A DNA stretch of 64,000 nucleotides from Rhytidiadelphus loreus (Eukaryota; Streptophyta; Bryopsida; Hypnales; Hylocomiaceae), in NCBI GenBank assembly GCA_947034895.1, contig OX344763.1, forward strand, positions 7,566,501-7,630,500, given 5' to 3'. The position numbers were made by a program, and so were the translations under genes. A model generated the notes under the pieces. The model had not been told where the DNA came from. It saw nothing but the letters and a program-made list of their open reading frames with translations, and made no database searches. Each line of letters begins with the position of its first letter. Position 1 is the first letter of the stretch. Positions 1-10,779 of this stretch are shown piece by piece.

Positions 1-657
1 CTGAGCTCTCCAGGTCTTCTCCTCCGTCTCCGTCAAGACCTGATCATGGTGATACAAGTGAAGGAGATAGGGAGAGAGAGGTGATGACCTACTCTTCCCT
101 ATCCGGGGTACTAGATTGTTCACCAGGTTACTTAGTACCCGGGCCCAATCCGCTTTTCGCTGACCGGAAAGAGCACCGAAGATTGTATTTCCGAGGGTCA
201 CCGTTACCCTCGTCGGCCGCTCCGGATGGAATCTCGGAATCAGGAACTTGAGTAGGTTCCGGTTCCGCTCATCCATGCAATCGTCCACCGCGAATCCGTC
301 CTTCGGGTTGGCCGGTTCCGCAAATTTCCCTTTAATGTACTCGTCCTTCCGGCTAGCGGTACCCGAACCCCCTGACCGGAAACTGTATACTTCCCTTCAC
401 TTGTCTTCCGTCCAGCGGCCTAGGTTGCCTCTGACGGTGTTGTCAAAGGCGTTCAAGACTTTCCCCAATATCTCCCGAACTACCTTCTCCTCCTTAAACC
501 CCCAGGGTTTATCTATCAGACCCGTGCAGCCCAGAGTGGCGTGATCCTCCATGAGAGTGGTCTTTTCCGGTTCCCGTGAGGGGATGGCCGAAATCACCTT
601 CTTTAGTTTGATCTCTGTCGTGGTTGCGCTTGGTCTGGGCCTACGTAACTGCGGCAT
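1..657 (-). pseudogene. Uncharacterised reading frame, cut by window edge, with one internal TGA
   Basis: Read on the minus strand, one frame stays open from about 810 to the window edge except for a TGA at 399-397. I take the first ATG (657-655, peptide MPQLRRPRPS) as the likely start, because upstream codons offer only TTG. The product has a basic N-terminus, then a segment containing MEDHATLGCTG, and after the stop a region with VTVTLGNTIFGALSG and LSPYLLHLYHHDQ. I do not recognise the family. The layout recalls N-terminal proteins encoded by plant repetitive elements, but that is a guess. The TGA sits where CGA (Arg) would fit, so CpG deamination is a simple explanation. A TATA box lies 280 bp upstream of the ATG. 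Confidence 0.45.
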
Positions 658-938
658 AGGCGCACTCCGCTCAAAAACACTCACCAATTCTACCTTCCTT
701 TCCACTCCTAGCCGCACGTCCCGTATCTCACTTTCCCTCACAGCGCATAACCGGAAAGCGACAAATTTGCAACTGCGGATTTCCAACCCCACAGCGCACA
801 AAGACAACAATCAATAATTTCACTCTTCCTCACAAATATGACGAAAAACCCAACTGGACAGTACAACAGCAGCTCCAGCAGCGAGAGGGCTCCTACACAC
901 AGGGTTTGAAAAGGGGAACTAACTGGCAGGGCGCTCCC

Positions 939-945
939 TTATATA
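939..945 (-). promoter_or_regulatory. TATA box for the minus-strand gene at 1-657
   Basis: The minus strand reads GTATATAAGGG here. It lies 280 bp upstream of the first ATG and just downstream of a cluster of ACCGGA motifs, which is the expected order for a plant promoter reading leftwards. Confidence 0.5.
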
Positions 946-981
946 CTGCCAACGCCGCCAAATTAGGTCATCATTAACTAA

Positions 982-1113
982 TCCGGTCATCTAGATCTAA
1001 TCCGGTCAGAATTATTCCGGTCCCGAACTATTCCGGTTCAAGCTTATTATCCGGTTAGCTACCTTACTTCATTCCTGTCCTAAATTCCGGTCCTTACTTA
1101 TCTGTAAACCGGA
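982..1113. repeat. Cluster of seven TCCGGT/ACCGGA motifs
   Basis: Six TCCGGT hexamers (near 982, 1001, 1016, 1032, 1050, 1086) and one in the reverse sense (near 1108) fall within about 130 bp, usually preceded by A or T. They lie directly upstream of the minus-strand TATA box. They could be transcription-factor sites or the remains of a short tandem repeat; spacing is irregular at 15-36 bp. Confidence 0.5.
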
Positions 1114-1169
1114 TAGGAGTTCCTGCCAAGAACTTTTGATCCAAATTTTTAGATAACTTAAGAAAAAAA

Positions 1170-1480
1170 CAAAAATCACGTTGCGACACAAGTGATTTTG
1201 TATTTTTCCAAGCATTTTTGAATTACTTACAAATTTTCAAAGATTTGGAATATAGGCACCTATTTGTGACCATAGGTCTCCTCAGATTTGTCAACTTGCA
1301 ACTTGTAAAGAGATGTGCAAAAATCAAAGACAATGATTGGCTCTTGTAATAGAAAAACAATTTTTTTCTCAATTCATTCAATTGCTAAAATGATCCATTT
1401 TAAGGATCACTTTATCTCCATTTTTCAGCTAAAAATAGGGGCAATTTGAAGGAGAGGGGCACTTTTAGAGCATACTACCT
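1170..1480. mobile_element. 5'-truncated copy of the TA-flanked AGGTAGT MITE family
   Basis: The right end reads AGAGCATACTACCT followed by TA. The body matches, in reverse orientation, the complete element at 11640-12049, including the stretch around GACCATAGGTCTCC. The left terminal repeat is missing; similarity starts near 1170, where the CCGG-rich promoter region ends. Confidence 0.65.
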
Positions 1481-1712
1481 TAAATTTCAATGTCCAAAGA
1501 ACTATTGGAATTGCATCATCCAAGCCATATCCATATCCACTGATCCATGTCACTATCACCTGCTAGCATTTAGAAATGAGTCTTTCAAGACCTAAGGAAT
1601 CAATAATAAACTAGTACATTGTTTGACTCTAATCACAAATATAGAGGTTCATAATATCTTGGATACAATGTCTAAATTCTCAACTCAGTGGCTATCAAGA
1701 TGATCACAAGTA

Positions 1713-2325
1713 AGATAGTCTACTCAAAAACCGCCCGTCCTCTTCAAATTGCCCCTATAACTAGGTCTTAAATGGACCTCAAATGATCTTAAAATGGATT
1801 ATTGACAAACTCTTAATGGGCTGAATTTAAAGTGAGAGCAACTTCAAGTGTGTCAAAGATCACTTTAAGGTTTAAATGTGGATGGTTAAAGTATGTGGTT
1901 GGGTTGATTTTTAAATGTAGTGATAGGTGAGCATTTATATATTTAAATAAGAAGCTAGCAATCCAACTACTTTATTTGAAGAATGCAAAATCTGAAAATT
2001 GATTGCATATAAGTATGGTCGCTTAAAAAACCTTTGGTTATTACTTATTATAGATTCCCATGTTTATTCTTGGTTTCCCTCATCGCCCTTTAGTAATGTG
2101 TGCTCATTTTGTCAAGACCTACTATCATAAATAGGTATCTAGGACTGAAAACTTTGAAAAATCATAACTAATTCAATATTACTCGGAAAATTATGAAACC
2201 ACTTGTATCAGATGTCGCATCTATTTATCTTTCTTTGAAAAATAAATAAAAAATATTTTAATCTACAAAAGCCTATGAAAAAGGAAGAACAAACCGTAAA
2301 TGGTTGCTTTAAGGCCATACTACCT
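1713..2325. mobile_element. AGGTAGT-family MITE with TA target duplication
   Basis: The ends are AGATAGTCTACTCAAAAAC and the complement of a right end reading CCATACTACCT, each flanked by TA. The paralogous site in copy B (near 18131) is uninterrupted: CACAAG-TA-CCTCATTCC. That matches CACAAG-TA-[element]-TA-CCTTGTTCC here, so both boundaries and the TA duplication are visible directly. Confidence 0.8.
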
Positions 2326-2513
2326 TACCTTGTTCCAACTTGCCACCATTGTCAGTCATGGATAAACATGTGTTTCCAAATCTGAGAAGGTGACTATGGT
2401 AGAGACTGCTAGGAGCATCAACTGCAAAAAAAAACAAGTGTCAGTAGTCATATTAGAATATCAATTCATCTAGACACCAAGAAGACTTAGAAGGTTTTGC
2501 ATGTTTTAAGATA

Positions 2514-3976
2514 AGGTAGCCGACCTCTTTCCAACAACTGACCTATTTTTGATAGTTAGACTGCTTTGTTTCCAATCACTTGTGACAGCTCACGTGGTTA
2601 GGTGACAGCTCACACATCACAAATTTTGGAGATGTGTACATTGAATTTATACAATGATCACAAGATGTACATTTGAAGCCACAATTATCACCTACTTTGA
2701 AGCATGGTCAATTTTATAATCAGCCTATGGTTGGAAATGTGGTATCCTATATATACGGGGAGGATACTCCCCACGTTTTAGCAACCCACGTGCGGTGGAA
2801 AAAGTAATACAAGTAATACACCTTAAAATTTATTTTTTTTTCAAAAAAAAAATTATGGATAGATTTTACTACTTTAGAAGTTTATGTTTTGAATTATTGG
2901 TATTTTTTTATGCTAATAGTAATTAGTTATAAATTTTTGAAGAAAAAAGATACACTGTAAAGCTGAAAATAACTTTCACACCTCTATATTATATAAGAAA
3001 AGAATTTTGAAAAATGAAAAAAAATTCTATAGAATAGCTTTCTATTGAAAGTTTATTTTGGTTGAATATTGATGCAATAGTCATCTTCATGTGAGCTCTA
3101 TAAATATTTTAGTTGGAGAACATGCCATTTTAGTTCATTTTTCAACCCTTTCTAGACAATATATCTTATGTTAATTGGAATTGAAATTTTTGTCAATAGA
3201 AACCTTTAGTCATTGTTAAACAAAGCTCAAAATTTTAGGATGAAATTATAGTTTATTCAAGGTGTATTACATGTATTACTTTTTCCACCGCCACACGTGG
3301 GTACCCCAAATGTAGTGAGAGTGTCCTCCCCGTGCGTATATAACAAAAATGGATTGAAAAGAATCTTTACGAAAAAAATTCATAATTATTTCGTTTTTGA
3401 GGGAAAAAAATGAAAAATTTCTGGAACCCTCTTCAAATCTATTTCTCTACATGGGGGATTTTTCTCCTCACCAAATGCATACTAGAACTACACTAAATTG
3501 CTTAAATGGTCGGAATGGGGTCGGCTACCTTAGAACTTCCTATTACCACCCTGATTTGCAATCTGAGTATCTTGGGGCCAATTCCAAGGGGGCACATATT
3601 TTTCAGAGGTGTGCGCTTATTTCAAGAATCAAACCCAAGTGAAATTATAATTTTCCAATTAAAAATGTAATTTCTGTGAATTTTTGAAGTGGTATGCCCT
3701 AAAACTATAAAACTGCCAATAGACTATAGTCATAAATGTTCCCTAATTAACCCATAACCACCCAAGTCAAGAACAAAATATTCACCATTAATTGAGTGAC
3801 ACATTATCCCTTGTTGTCATTAAAAATCAGATTTTATCATAGAACGCTTTAATTTCTATCATAAGAAGAATGAATTTGGATGTTTTCTGGATGGAATTGG
3901 ACCCAAAGTTAGGTGATGGAATTGGGCTGGTCTACTAACTAAATTAGAAAATGAACCGTAATGGGCTCGTTTACCT
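2514..3976. mobile_element. Composite insertion absent from copy B, TA-flanked
   Basis: Copy B runs straight from the block ending GCATGTTCTA into TTAATTACTTTAG. Copy A has about 1.46 kb between these points. The insert begins AGGTAGCCGACC after TA and ends ...GGGCTCGTTTACCT before TA. An internal GGTCGGCTACCT-TA at 3518-3532 mirrors the left end, so two related elements may be joined or one may be inserted near the end of another. It contains the GGAGGACACTC MITE at 2756-3332. Confidence 0.55.
2756..3332. mobile_element. GGAGGACACTC-family MITE, intact copy
   Basis: About 577 bp with long inverted ends. The left end starts GGGGAGGATACTCCCCAC. The reverse complement of the right end starts GGGGAGGACACTCTCAC. 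Both then reach CACGTG...GGTGGAAAAAGTAATACA. A second copy in the opposite orientation, split by a LINE, spans 31117-39128 and has the same length once the LINE is subtracted. The target duplication of this copy is unclear because the flanks are TATA-rich. Confidence 0.75.
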
Positions 3977-5261
3977 TACATAAATTACTTTAGAAAGGTT
4001 GCCAGAGAAAAAGTTGAATGCAAAATCAGCCCATTTCTTGATAAGGCATAACATCATAATCTTAGGATGCAAAATTTGCAAACTGGAATTGCAAAACCGA
4101 GGACATGATAGTCATATGTATAGAAACCACAACAACTCTCCTGGACTTTTCTCATTTGGCTACGTTTATTGCAAAACAATGTTACACTAGAAACAATTAT
4201 AGAAGGAAACCTAATTTTAAGATTGAAAAATAGTGAGTGATTCTAACTTTGATGATCCAAGGAAGATCAACACACCCAATACTATTTCATGCAGTAATTC
4301 AAGTCAATAACATACCTTGATGAGAGATGATCTCATATAAGGCATCATTTTAAAACTCACGATTCCATTCTTCAAATCCTCAATACACTCTTCAGAACTA
4401 CAATCAAGAGGTACACACGCTAGTAATAAGCTCTAGAGTTTTTCACATGAAATATTCCAACCTCCTACAAATGTTACTTAGCGACTATCTAAGCAAAAAT
4501 CAAGAATATATTCTTACACAAGAAGTGTACTTAAGAAGCCAAATTATGCATAACACCTAAGCTCGCAAGCAAGAAGATGCCAATCCAATCAGTTGCATTG
4601 CCACCATTGGGCCTTGTAAATGACACCGTCACTTACTCCGCCATCTATCACTTCCATGATCATCACAATACTCACATCAATGCAAATTCGATCAAAACCA
4701 AGCTAATGAAAGCACTTCATATCAAACCCTTCAACCCTGCCTCACTCCCACATTAATCATATCATTAACATTAATGCCCTATAACACACATTAATCATAT
4801 CAAACGACAAGTAGATGCATGAAAAATGTTTGGTATTGGTATGATATCTTTTAATGCCAGACTCACCAATTAGGAGCTTGTGAATCACAACAGATGCCAA
4901 TTCCAAATGCCTTATTAAACCATAAATCTATAATCTCACCCAAACCCATAAATCTATAATCTCACATTTAAAAACATGGTTATAGATCCTCAACTTCAAA
5001 CTTCACTACGATGCTTATTCTAAGGAAGTTTTCAAAATTTCCTAATCAAGTAGAAACTAGACTTCAAAAGCTTCATTTTGTTATTCAAGCAAAAGCCTAT
5101 TGAACCATTGAAAGGACACTAAACGTCCTTGGTGTCCTTCCAAGGTTAAAAGAGAGTCATAATAATTTGGAATGTACAATAGTGGTCCTAAGACCATCGG
5201 AAAAAAAGAGTTTGATGCGGTAGTCTAGCTAAACTTAGACCTTCTTCACAAATGTGGGAAT
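3977..5261. other. Non-coding stretch shared with copy B; no gene seen
   Basis: The sequence is largely collinear with 18305-19728, interrupted in B by a CACTA MITE. Short open frames such as 3999-4190 are not conserved as proteins between the copies, so I call no gene. The block includes the uninterrupted counterpart (near 5222-5232, AGTCTAGCTAAAC) of the element inserted at 19730-20455. Confidence 0.6.
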
Positions 5262-5570
5262 TGGGAAGTGACTACTATTGTTGGGACCTCCTTAAAAGGG
5301 CCAAAATGAATGGGCAACATTTATAGAATGACTCCATGTTCAACAAAATCACTAGGCTTTTTTGGATGGGTTGAGGGAGGGAGACTAGCTTTGAATTTGT
5401 GGTCATCATTTACAAGGACCCATGGTTCTTGTTAGATGCACAATATGTCTTTTTCACTACGTAGGAAGTGTCGACTATTTACTACAACATCAGGGTGTTG
5501 GCTTTGGAGTAAAAACCTCAAATGTTAGCATGCATTACTATGTTGTCCTTTGAATGAGGAGCTTGCCGAA
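5262..5570 (+). pseudogene. Plus-strand relic of a FAMeT-domain gene (copy A)
   Basis: Plus-strand codons resemble the second half of a FAMeT domain, with a VIIYKDPWFL-like segment matching the YKDP.F motif of the neighbouring gene, but several frameshifts and stops break it. Its better preserved paralogue is at 20886-21318. Copy A lacks about 500 bp that copy B has in the middle of this region. It lies tail-to-tail with the minus-strand TIR-FAMeT gene. Confidence 0.55.
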
Positions 5571-5878
5571 GACAAAAGTTCATTCCACTAAGTTTGTGTC
5601 AAAATTTTAGCACTATTGTACCTACCTATCTTAGGTCAAAGCTACAATAGACATAGGAGAATTGAAGGCCCTCAAAATCACTAGTGTACAAATCTTAAAC
5701 CAAACATTTGGCTTTAGGTATGTAGCTACTTTACAGATACTACACAAATAAAACTAATACTCCATATATGAGCATTGGACTCATCTATTTGTGATCAAGC
5801 TTTGATCTTTGTATGAACTGAATACCCTTCGTCTATCCTTGCATACTCCTCCACATTCATGCTATAAAATTAGGCCAT

Positions 5879-8033
5879 TTAAGTGTCACAAAGTCTCAAC
5901 AATGCAAAAATTCCTTTCCAAACTAGATTGGTAGAAGAATAGATGGTTCCTATTGAAATGTTTGAATACGTCGCAGGTGCATTCCAAGTGGTAAACGTGA
6001 CATAGCGCGCATCCCTAATAAAGTTTGGATCCCTATACAAGAGGAGAATGGAGGACTCTATCTCTGGATTTCTTCCAAATCCTACTTTAATCAACCTCTT
6101 GGAGGCATCTATGGACACCCAATAGTAGTTCAAACCTGGGGCAATCGGTGAACTACGTCTAGCATATAAGATATGCCCCTGTGATGCCCTTCGAATGACA
6201 GATTGTGAGTTGTCCCATCTACCAATCACAATTCCATACATCAGATTCACCGTCTTAGGTTCTGGAGAGATTGCCACATGTACATCTGTAATTGTCTCGA
6301 CTGCGAAGGTCACCACCCCTTGACCCATAGAAGGTAGTTCAAAGTAATCTTGCCATTCATAGACTCCAAAACAATGTTCTAATATCGCCACCTTATAATG
6401 TGGATGTTGTAGTTGGAAATTAGCCCTTTGAGTTTGTTCTTGGTTCAAGTTTTGAATGCTTTGAATTGGCTTTGTAATAGTAGCACTTTGATATGATACA
6501 ACAATTGACGAATAAGTAATTGGTCTATTCCAAGTAGAGAAAGCAATATACATGGCCTCGCAGAGGAAAAGTGGATCTATATACATGAATAGGACTGAAT
6601 TTGGATCGGCTTGGTGTCCTTGCCCAACTTGGATGATTTTTGTATCTTTATCAATGGACACCCAATAGTAGTTCAAACCATGTGGTTCTATAAAACCTTT
6701 GTTAGCATAGTATAAGAAATTCCCTTGCGACCGCCTCCAAATACAAGACCTTCGGTTTTCCCATCCACCAATTACAATCTCGTACATTGGATTTGTAGTT
6801 TCACATTTGGGAGAAATGGCTACATGTATATCATTCCTTGCCATGGCTGCAAAATAAAGGATCCCTTTACCTTTTGACAAGAATTTGAAACTTGAGTCCC
6901 AATTATAGTTTCCCATACATTCTGATAGCTCTAGGGGTTGTGTACTCAACAATCTTGTAGCGTTGGAAGATGCCACAGAAATATTTGAGTAAACAACATC
7001 CGAATCTGAGGAGAAAAAAGAAACATAGCAAGCTTCACTTACAAAATATGGATCTTTGTAGACACAAATAACCGAAGCTAAATTGGGTTGGTTGCCTCGT
7101 CCAACATGAATTAGTTGTGTGTCAACATTGATGGACACCCAAAACTCATTCTCACTACCCCTTTGAATCATTCCAATGGTCGTGACATGGCACAATATTC
7201 CCTTCTTTTGAATGCTACTCATGTTATTGTCCCATCCACCGATTACAATATCATACATTGTGTCCATAGTGTGAGGCTTGGGAGAAATTGCCACACGCAC
7301 ATCTGTGATGGCTTTGACCGAAAAACAGACAATTCCTCGACCTTGCATAGGTAGCTTGTAGGCTTTTGACCAATTGTAATAACCATAATTGTATGTTGGT
7401 AATGGAGGTAGAACTTGGGATGCATCAATGGAATTCCACAAACCAACTGATGAATCTTGGCCAAAACTTCCAAATAGTGTTGATCTTGTGCGTTCCATTC
7501 TGATGTTTGTGTAAGTAATAGCCACTTGGTTTGAACTAAAAGCAAAATATTGGATATTCTGAAGAAATGATGGATCTTTGAAGATGATAAAGGCATGTTT
7601 TTCCTCTAAATCTTGGCCTTGCCCAATGTAGATGAGTTGTGTTACCTCATTTATGCAAATCCAAAAATGGTGCAGGTTTCCTTCTTGGAGGGTATTTGTT
7701 AAATCTGGGGTTAAATCCATTGGAGAATATGAACACACGGTCATCTTTGGGATATGCCTTCTTATTTCCGACCTTGTATGTTGCAAGGAATCTTGCAAGC
7801 ATCTCTCAATCTCGTATGATGAGAATGCCATCCCTGTTTTTTGGGAAAATGCTAGATGGAGATTCTTACATGTGTCTGCTGCAAAGAAAATAATCCCTTG
7901 GCCTTTAGTTGGAAGTTTGTAGTGGGAGATCCAATCGTATTGACCCAAACGTGGTTGGATTGTTACATTTGTAGGACAAAGTATTCTTACAACGTAGTCA
8001 ACAATATCCTTCATAAGCAACTCGTCCTTGCTC
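5879..8033 (-). CDS. Exon 2 of TIR-FAMeT gene, copy A: four tandem FAMeT-like domains
   Basis: An uninterrupted frame ends at TGA-independent stop 5881-5879 and is open up to the expected exon start at 8033. It begins with a short helix-like linker (KDELLMKDIVDYVV), typical of what follows TIR domains. Then come four repeats of about 140-180 residues, near residues 28-178, 212-350, 368-515 and 555-700. Each repeat shows the order G.Y.W...LP..G.G...F.V, D..VAISP, MY.IVIGGW.N..S.I, YWVSID..T..I.VG.G, YKDP.F and Y..FS. This pattern matches the farnesoic-acid O-methyltransferase (Methyltransf_FA) domain. Despite its name, that domain has no methyltransferase motif visible here; lectin-like or ligand binding is an inference. 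No NB-ARC P-loop or LRR is present. The exon itself is intact, but its splice acceptor is lost. Confidence 0.75.
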
Positions 8034-8035
8034 TT
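8034..8035 (-). other. Mutated splice acceptor (AA instead of AG) in copy A
   Basis: Copy B has TTTCAG|GGGCAAGGACG at the intron-exon border, and copy A has TTTCAAGAGCAAGGACG. The acceptor G is A here. The next AG is one base downstream. Joining there shifts the frame and runs into a stop within about eight codons, so copy A would yield a TIR-only product unless another acceptor is used. Confidence 0.7.
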
Positions 8036-8431
8036 GAAATCAGGTGTGTATCCATTTCAGTTACTACCACTATTACCAAATTTGTGAAGGGCACATAAAA
8101 CGTGGGGAAATCACATCTCTAAGGTATGCACACTTGTAATCAACTACAATGACACCTACATTTGATCCCCCAAACATCACAAAAACCTAGAAATTGATTA
8201 CACAAGATGTACACAATCAAAACTTGCAAATCTATGATAGCTTGGTGTTGGTTTTGGGTACACCTAGAGACAATATTTTGAACATTCATAATAACTTATT
8301 TATAGTGTGTCCAAATAATGCTTTCTAAAGTGAGTTGGAGTCCTCTTTCAATTTCTTTCAATTTCTTAGTGATGATTATGGGTGCAGCTACCTTTAACAT
8401 GAATGCATGGACACAAAGTTTGTGATCTCAC

Positions 8432-8913
8432 CGGTACTTGGGAGTGTCTCGCTCAAAGCCCTTACGTCCAGCAGCCTCCTCCATAGCGGCCACCCAACCT
8501 TCCACCACTTGTGGCTCATGGCGCTCCAAATGTTTCCGAAAAGCCTCTTCGAATGGTCCACTTGGGTTCCTTGGCCGCCTCACATGCTCCGGCACCACAT
8601 CGTAAAACACAGGGATGATGGGTCTCCCTGTTTGCAACATCTCTTGAAGCTCACGCAGACAGTATTCGGATTGCGCATAGGAACTGGAAAAGACGGCGAT
8701 GTGCATGCGGGCAGAGTCTAAGGCTTCTGCGATGACTTGGAACACAGGCGCTCCACGATGGATGCCCTGCTGCTCTAGAAATGGGCGCTCGATGCCAGCC
8801 TCGTGAAGCTTTTCGATAAGAGGAAGTAGAAACTGCTCTTTGGTGTCCGGGCCTCGGTGGTTGAGAAATACATCGTACTGGAAAATTTGCTCGCTAGTGG
8901 AGGTACTCGCCAT
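8432..8913 (-). CDS. Exon 1 of TIR-FAMeT gene, copy A: TIR domain
   Basis: The start ATG at 8913-8911 gives MASTSTSEQIFQYDVFLNHR, and the TIR domain spans about residues 12-155. Visible TIR elements are YDVFLNHRGPD (strand A), a BB-loop-like QGIHRG, the CLREL motif at residues 85-89 and VFYDV. The glutamate of CLREL (E88) corresponds to the catalytic glutamate of plant TIR NADases. Compared with copy B it has one extra residue (IERPFLEQQG). The exon ends at a GT donor (8431-8430, CCG|GTGAGA) in phase 2. Reading through instead gives a stop at 8428, i.e. a 161-residue TIR-only protein. The ATG is conserved between the copies. Likely role: TIR signalling in immunity, by family. Confidence 0.8.
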
Positions 8914-9895
8914 GTGTAGAATTAGTGCCTTAAATTTGCTCTGTGCAGTACGTGTGCCCTGTATGTAACACTCTGGTGTCTGATCCAGACAATGAATACA
9001 AGAAAATGAATCCCAGTTTCCAGAATGTCCTCAGGAATCTCGCAATGAACAGCGTTGCAACTTAGCTACAATTCCGTGCAAACTCGAAAGACAAAAACCC
9101 CAATTCAAGACGTTGGCGCGCCTGATAGCAGGAACAGCTAGCTGCGTAGCTTTCAATGAGGTACTGCTCTCCTATATAGTGAATCAATTCTTCAGTCCAT
9201 CTTCATACAATCTTCACATAGGTAGACAAAATTGAACACATTTAGAATTAGTTTGGAGGAATATGAGAGCCGCGCCTAGGTTACCACTGCGTACCTACGT
9301 AGAAATCAGTAACTAAGCTGTTTGCTTCTAGAGAAGTTATAGTTACAATTAAGAGAAGCTAGAGGCAAATTAACTTTCAGCTCCGTGTCCATGAGTTCGA
9401 GGTTGGTGACCTTACATTTTCTCCAGATGTGTAGTATCTGTGCCTTGCTTGTAATACTCTGGTGTCTGATCCAGACAATGAATAAAAGAAAATGAATCCC
9501 GGTTACCGGAATTTCCTCAGGAATCTCGCAATGAACAGCGTTGCAACTTAGCTACAATTCCGTGCAAACTCGATAGACAAAAACCCCAATTCAAGACGTT
9601 GGCGCGCCTGATAGCAGGATCAGCTGCGTAGCTTCCCATGAAGTACTGCTCTCGTATATAGTGAATCAATTCTTCAGTCCATCTTCATACAATCTTCACA
9701 TAGGTAGACAAAATTGAACACATTTAGAATTAGTTTGGAGGAATCTGAGAGTCTAGGTTACCACTGCGTGCCTGCGCGCGTACAAATCAGAAACTAAGCT
9801 GTTTGCTTCAAGAGAAGTTAATATAGTTATAAGAGAAGCTAGAGGCAAATTAGTTCCAGCTCCGTGTCCATGCGTTCTGAGACTGGTGACGTTTG
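8914..9895. repeat. Tandemly duplicated upstream region of the copy A gene
   Basis: Two units of about 486 bp lie head to tail (about 8914-9425 and 9426-9895). Both contain GTCTGATCCAGACAATGAAT, GTTGGCGCGCCTGATAGCAG and a TATATA box. Copy B carries a single unit (25193-25690). The duplication therefore arose in copy A after the segmental duplication, or B lost one unit. Confidence 0.75.
9172..9179 (-). promoter_or_regulatory. Probable TATA box of the copy A TIR-FAMeT gene
   Basis: The minus strand reads CACTATATAGGAG about 260 bp upstream of the start ATG. The second tandem unit has the same box at 9654-9661 (CACTATATACGAG). In copy B the position reads TATTATTATACGAG, a weaker match. Which box is used cannot be told from sequence. 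Confidence 0.4.
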
Positions 9896-10106
9896 AAATT
9901 GCAGTTTCCGAACTGGACCTTATCCTACACAACTAGCCTGAATTGAAGCGACCACCATAAATAATCTTGAGTTGAATCACTCCAGTGAACCTTGCATGCT
10001 GGAGCCCTCTAAACTTAACAAAAGCTTGCAATCGACACTGGCAGCAAAGTTGAATTTCGGATCTACTGTAAAAGCAACTAAGCTTTAAGTCATTGCAAGT
10101 CCAGCT

Positions 10107-10645
10107 AACATTGTTAAGCATCGTCGGGGTCCCATTTTGCTTCCCCAGAAAAATCAACGCCGGGGGTCCTATTTCGCTTCCCCAGAAAAACCAACGCTGG
10201 GCCCCATTTCGCTTCCCCAGAAAGCAGGAGCCCCCAAGCGCTGCAACTTCCTTGAAACCCCTGAAATTATTGGTGGTAATTCCAGCGAGTGTTTTTTTCA
10301 TGCACAATTTTTCCACCAATTGGCTACAGCCAAAAGATGGTGACTATTTTTTGTGAAGGAAATTTTCATTGTTTTGGGTCAAAATACATAACATTGTTCA
10401 TTGGCCAAAATGCTTCCCTCGTCAAGGAGGTGTAATCCCTCCCTAGATGCTTGGGAGGGATTATAGTTATAATGTAATCAATATCATTGATTGGCTCACG
10501 CAAGTTCTCGTCAAACTTGTGTCAGCAAGTGGAACTGTGAGTGGCTACTGCAAAGACTTAGCATTGATTTCAAAAGCTTCAACGCTGAGGGGCTCCCACT
10601 TGTATGAAGAAGCAAAAGGACCCCCCGACGTTGGTGAACAATGTT
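10107..10645. mobile_element. Foldback element with a tripled 35-bp motif
   Basis: The ends are inverted: AACATTGTT-AAGCATCGTCGGGG on the left, and AACATTGTTCACCAACGTCGGGG as the reverse complement of the right. About 539 bp are absent from copy B near 25865. Close to the left end, three tandem units contain the GCTTCCCCAGAAA core (near 10139, 10174 and 10208). No target duplication is clear. Confidence 0.5.
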
Positions 10646-10779
10646 ATGTAGTCAGATTACAGCTGCATTTTAAGACCATCAATCAAATTTTACCTAGGTA
10701 TCACCTAGTTTGATATAGATTTCACCAAGTATCACCCAAATATTGAAGAAGCAACTACCTCCTTCTCCGACCCACTCAG

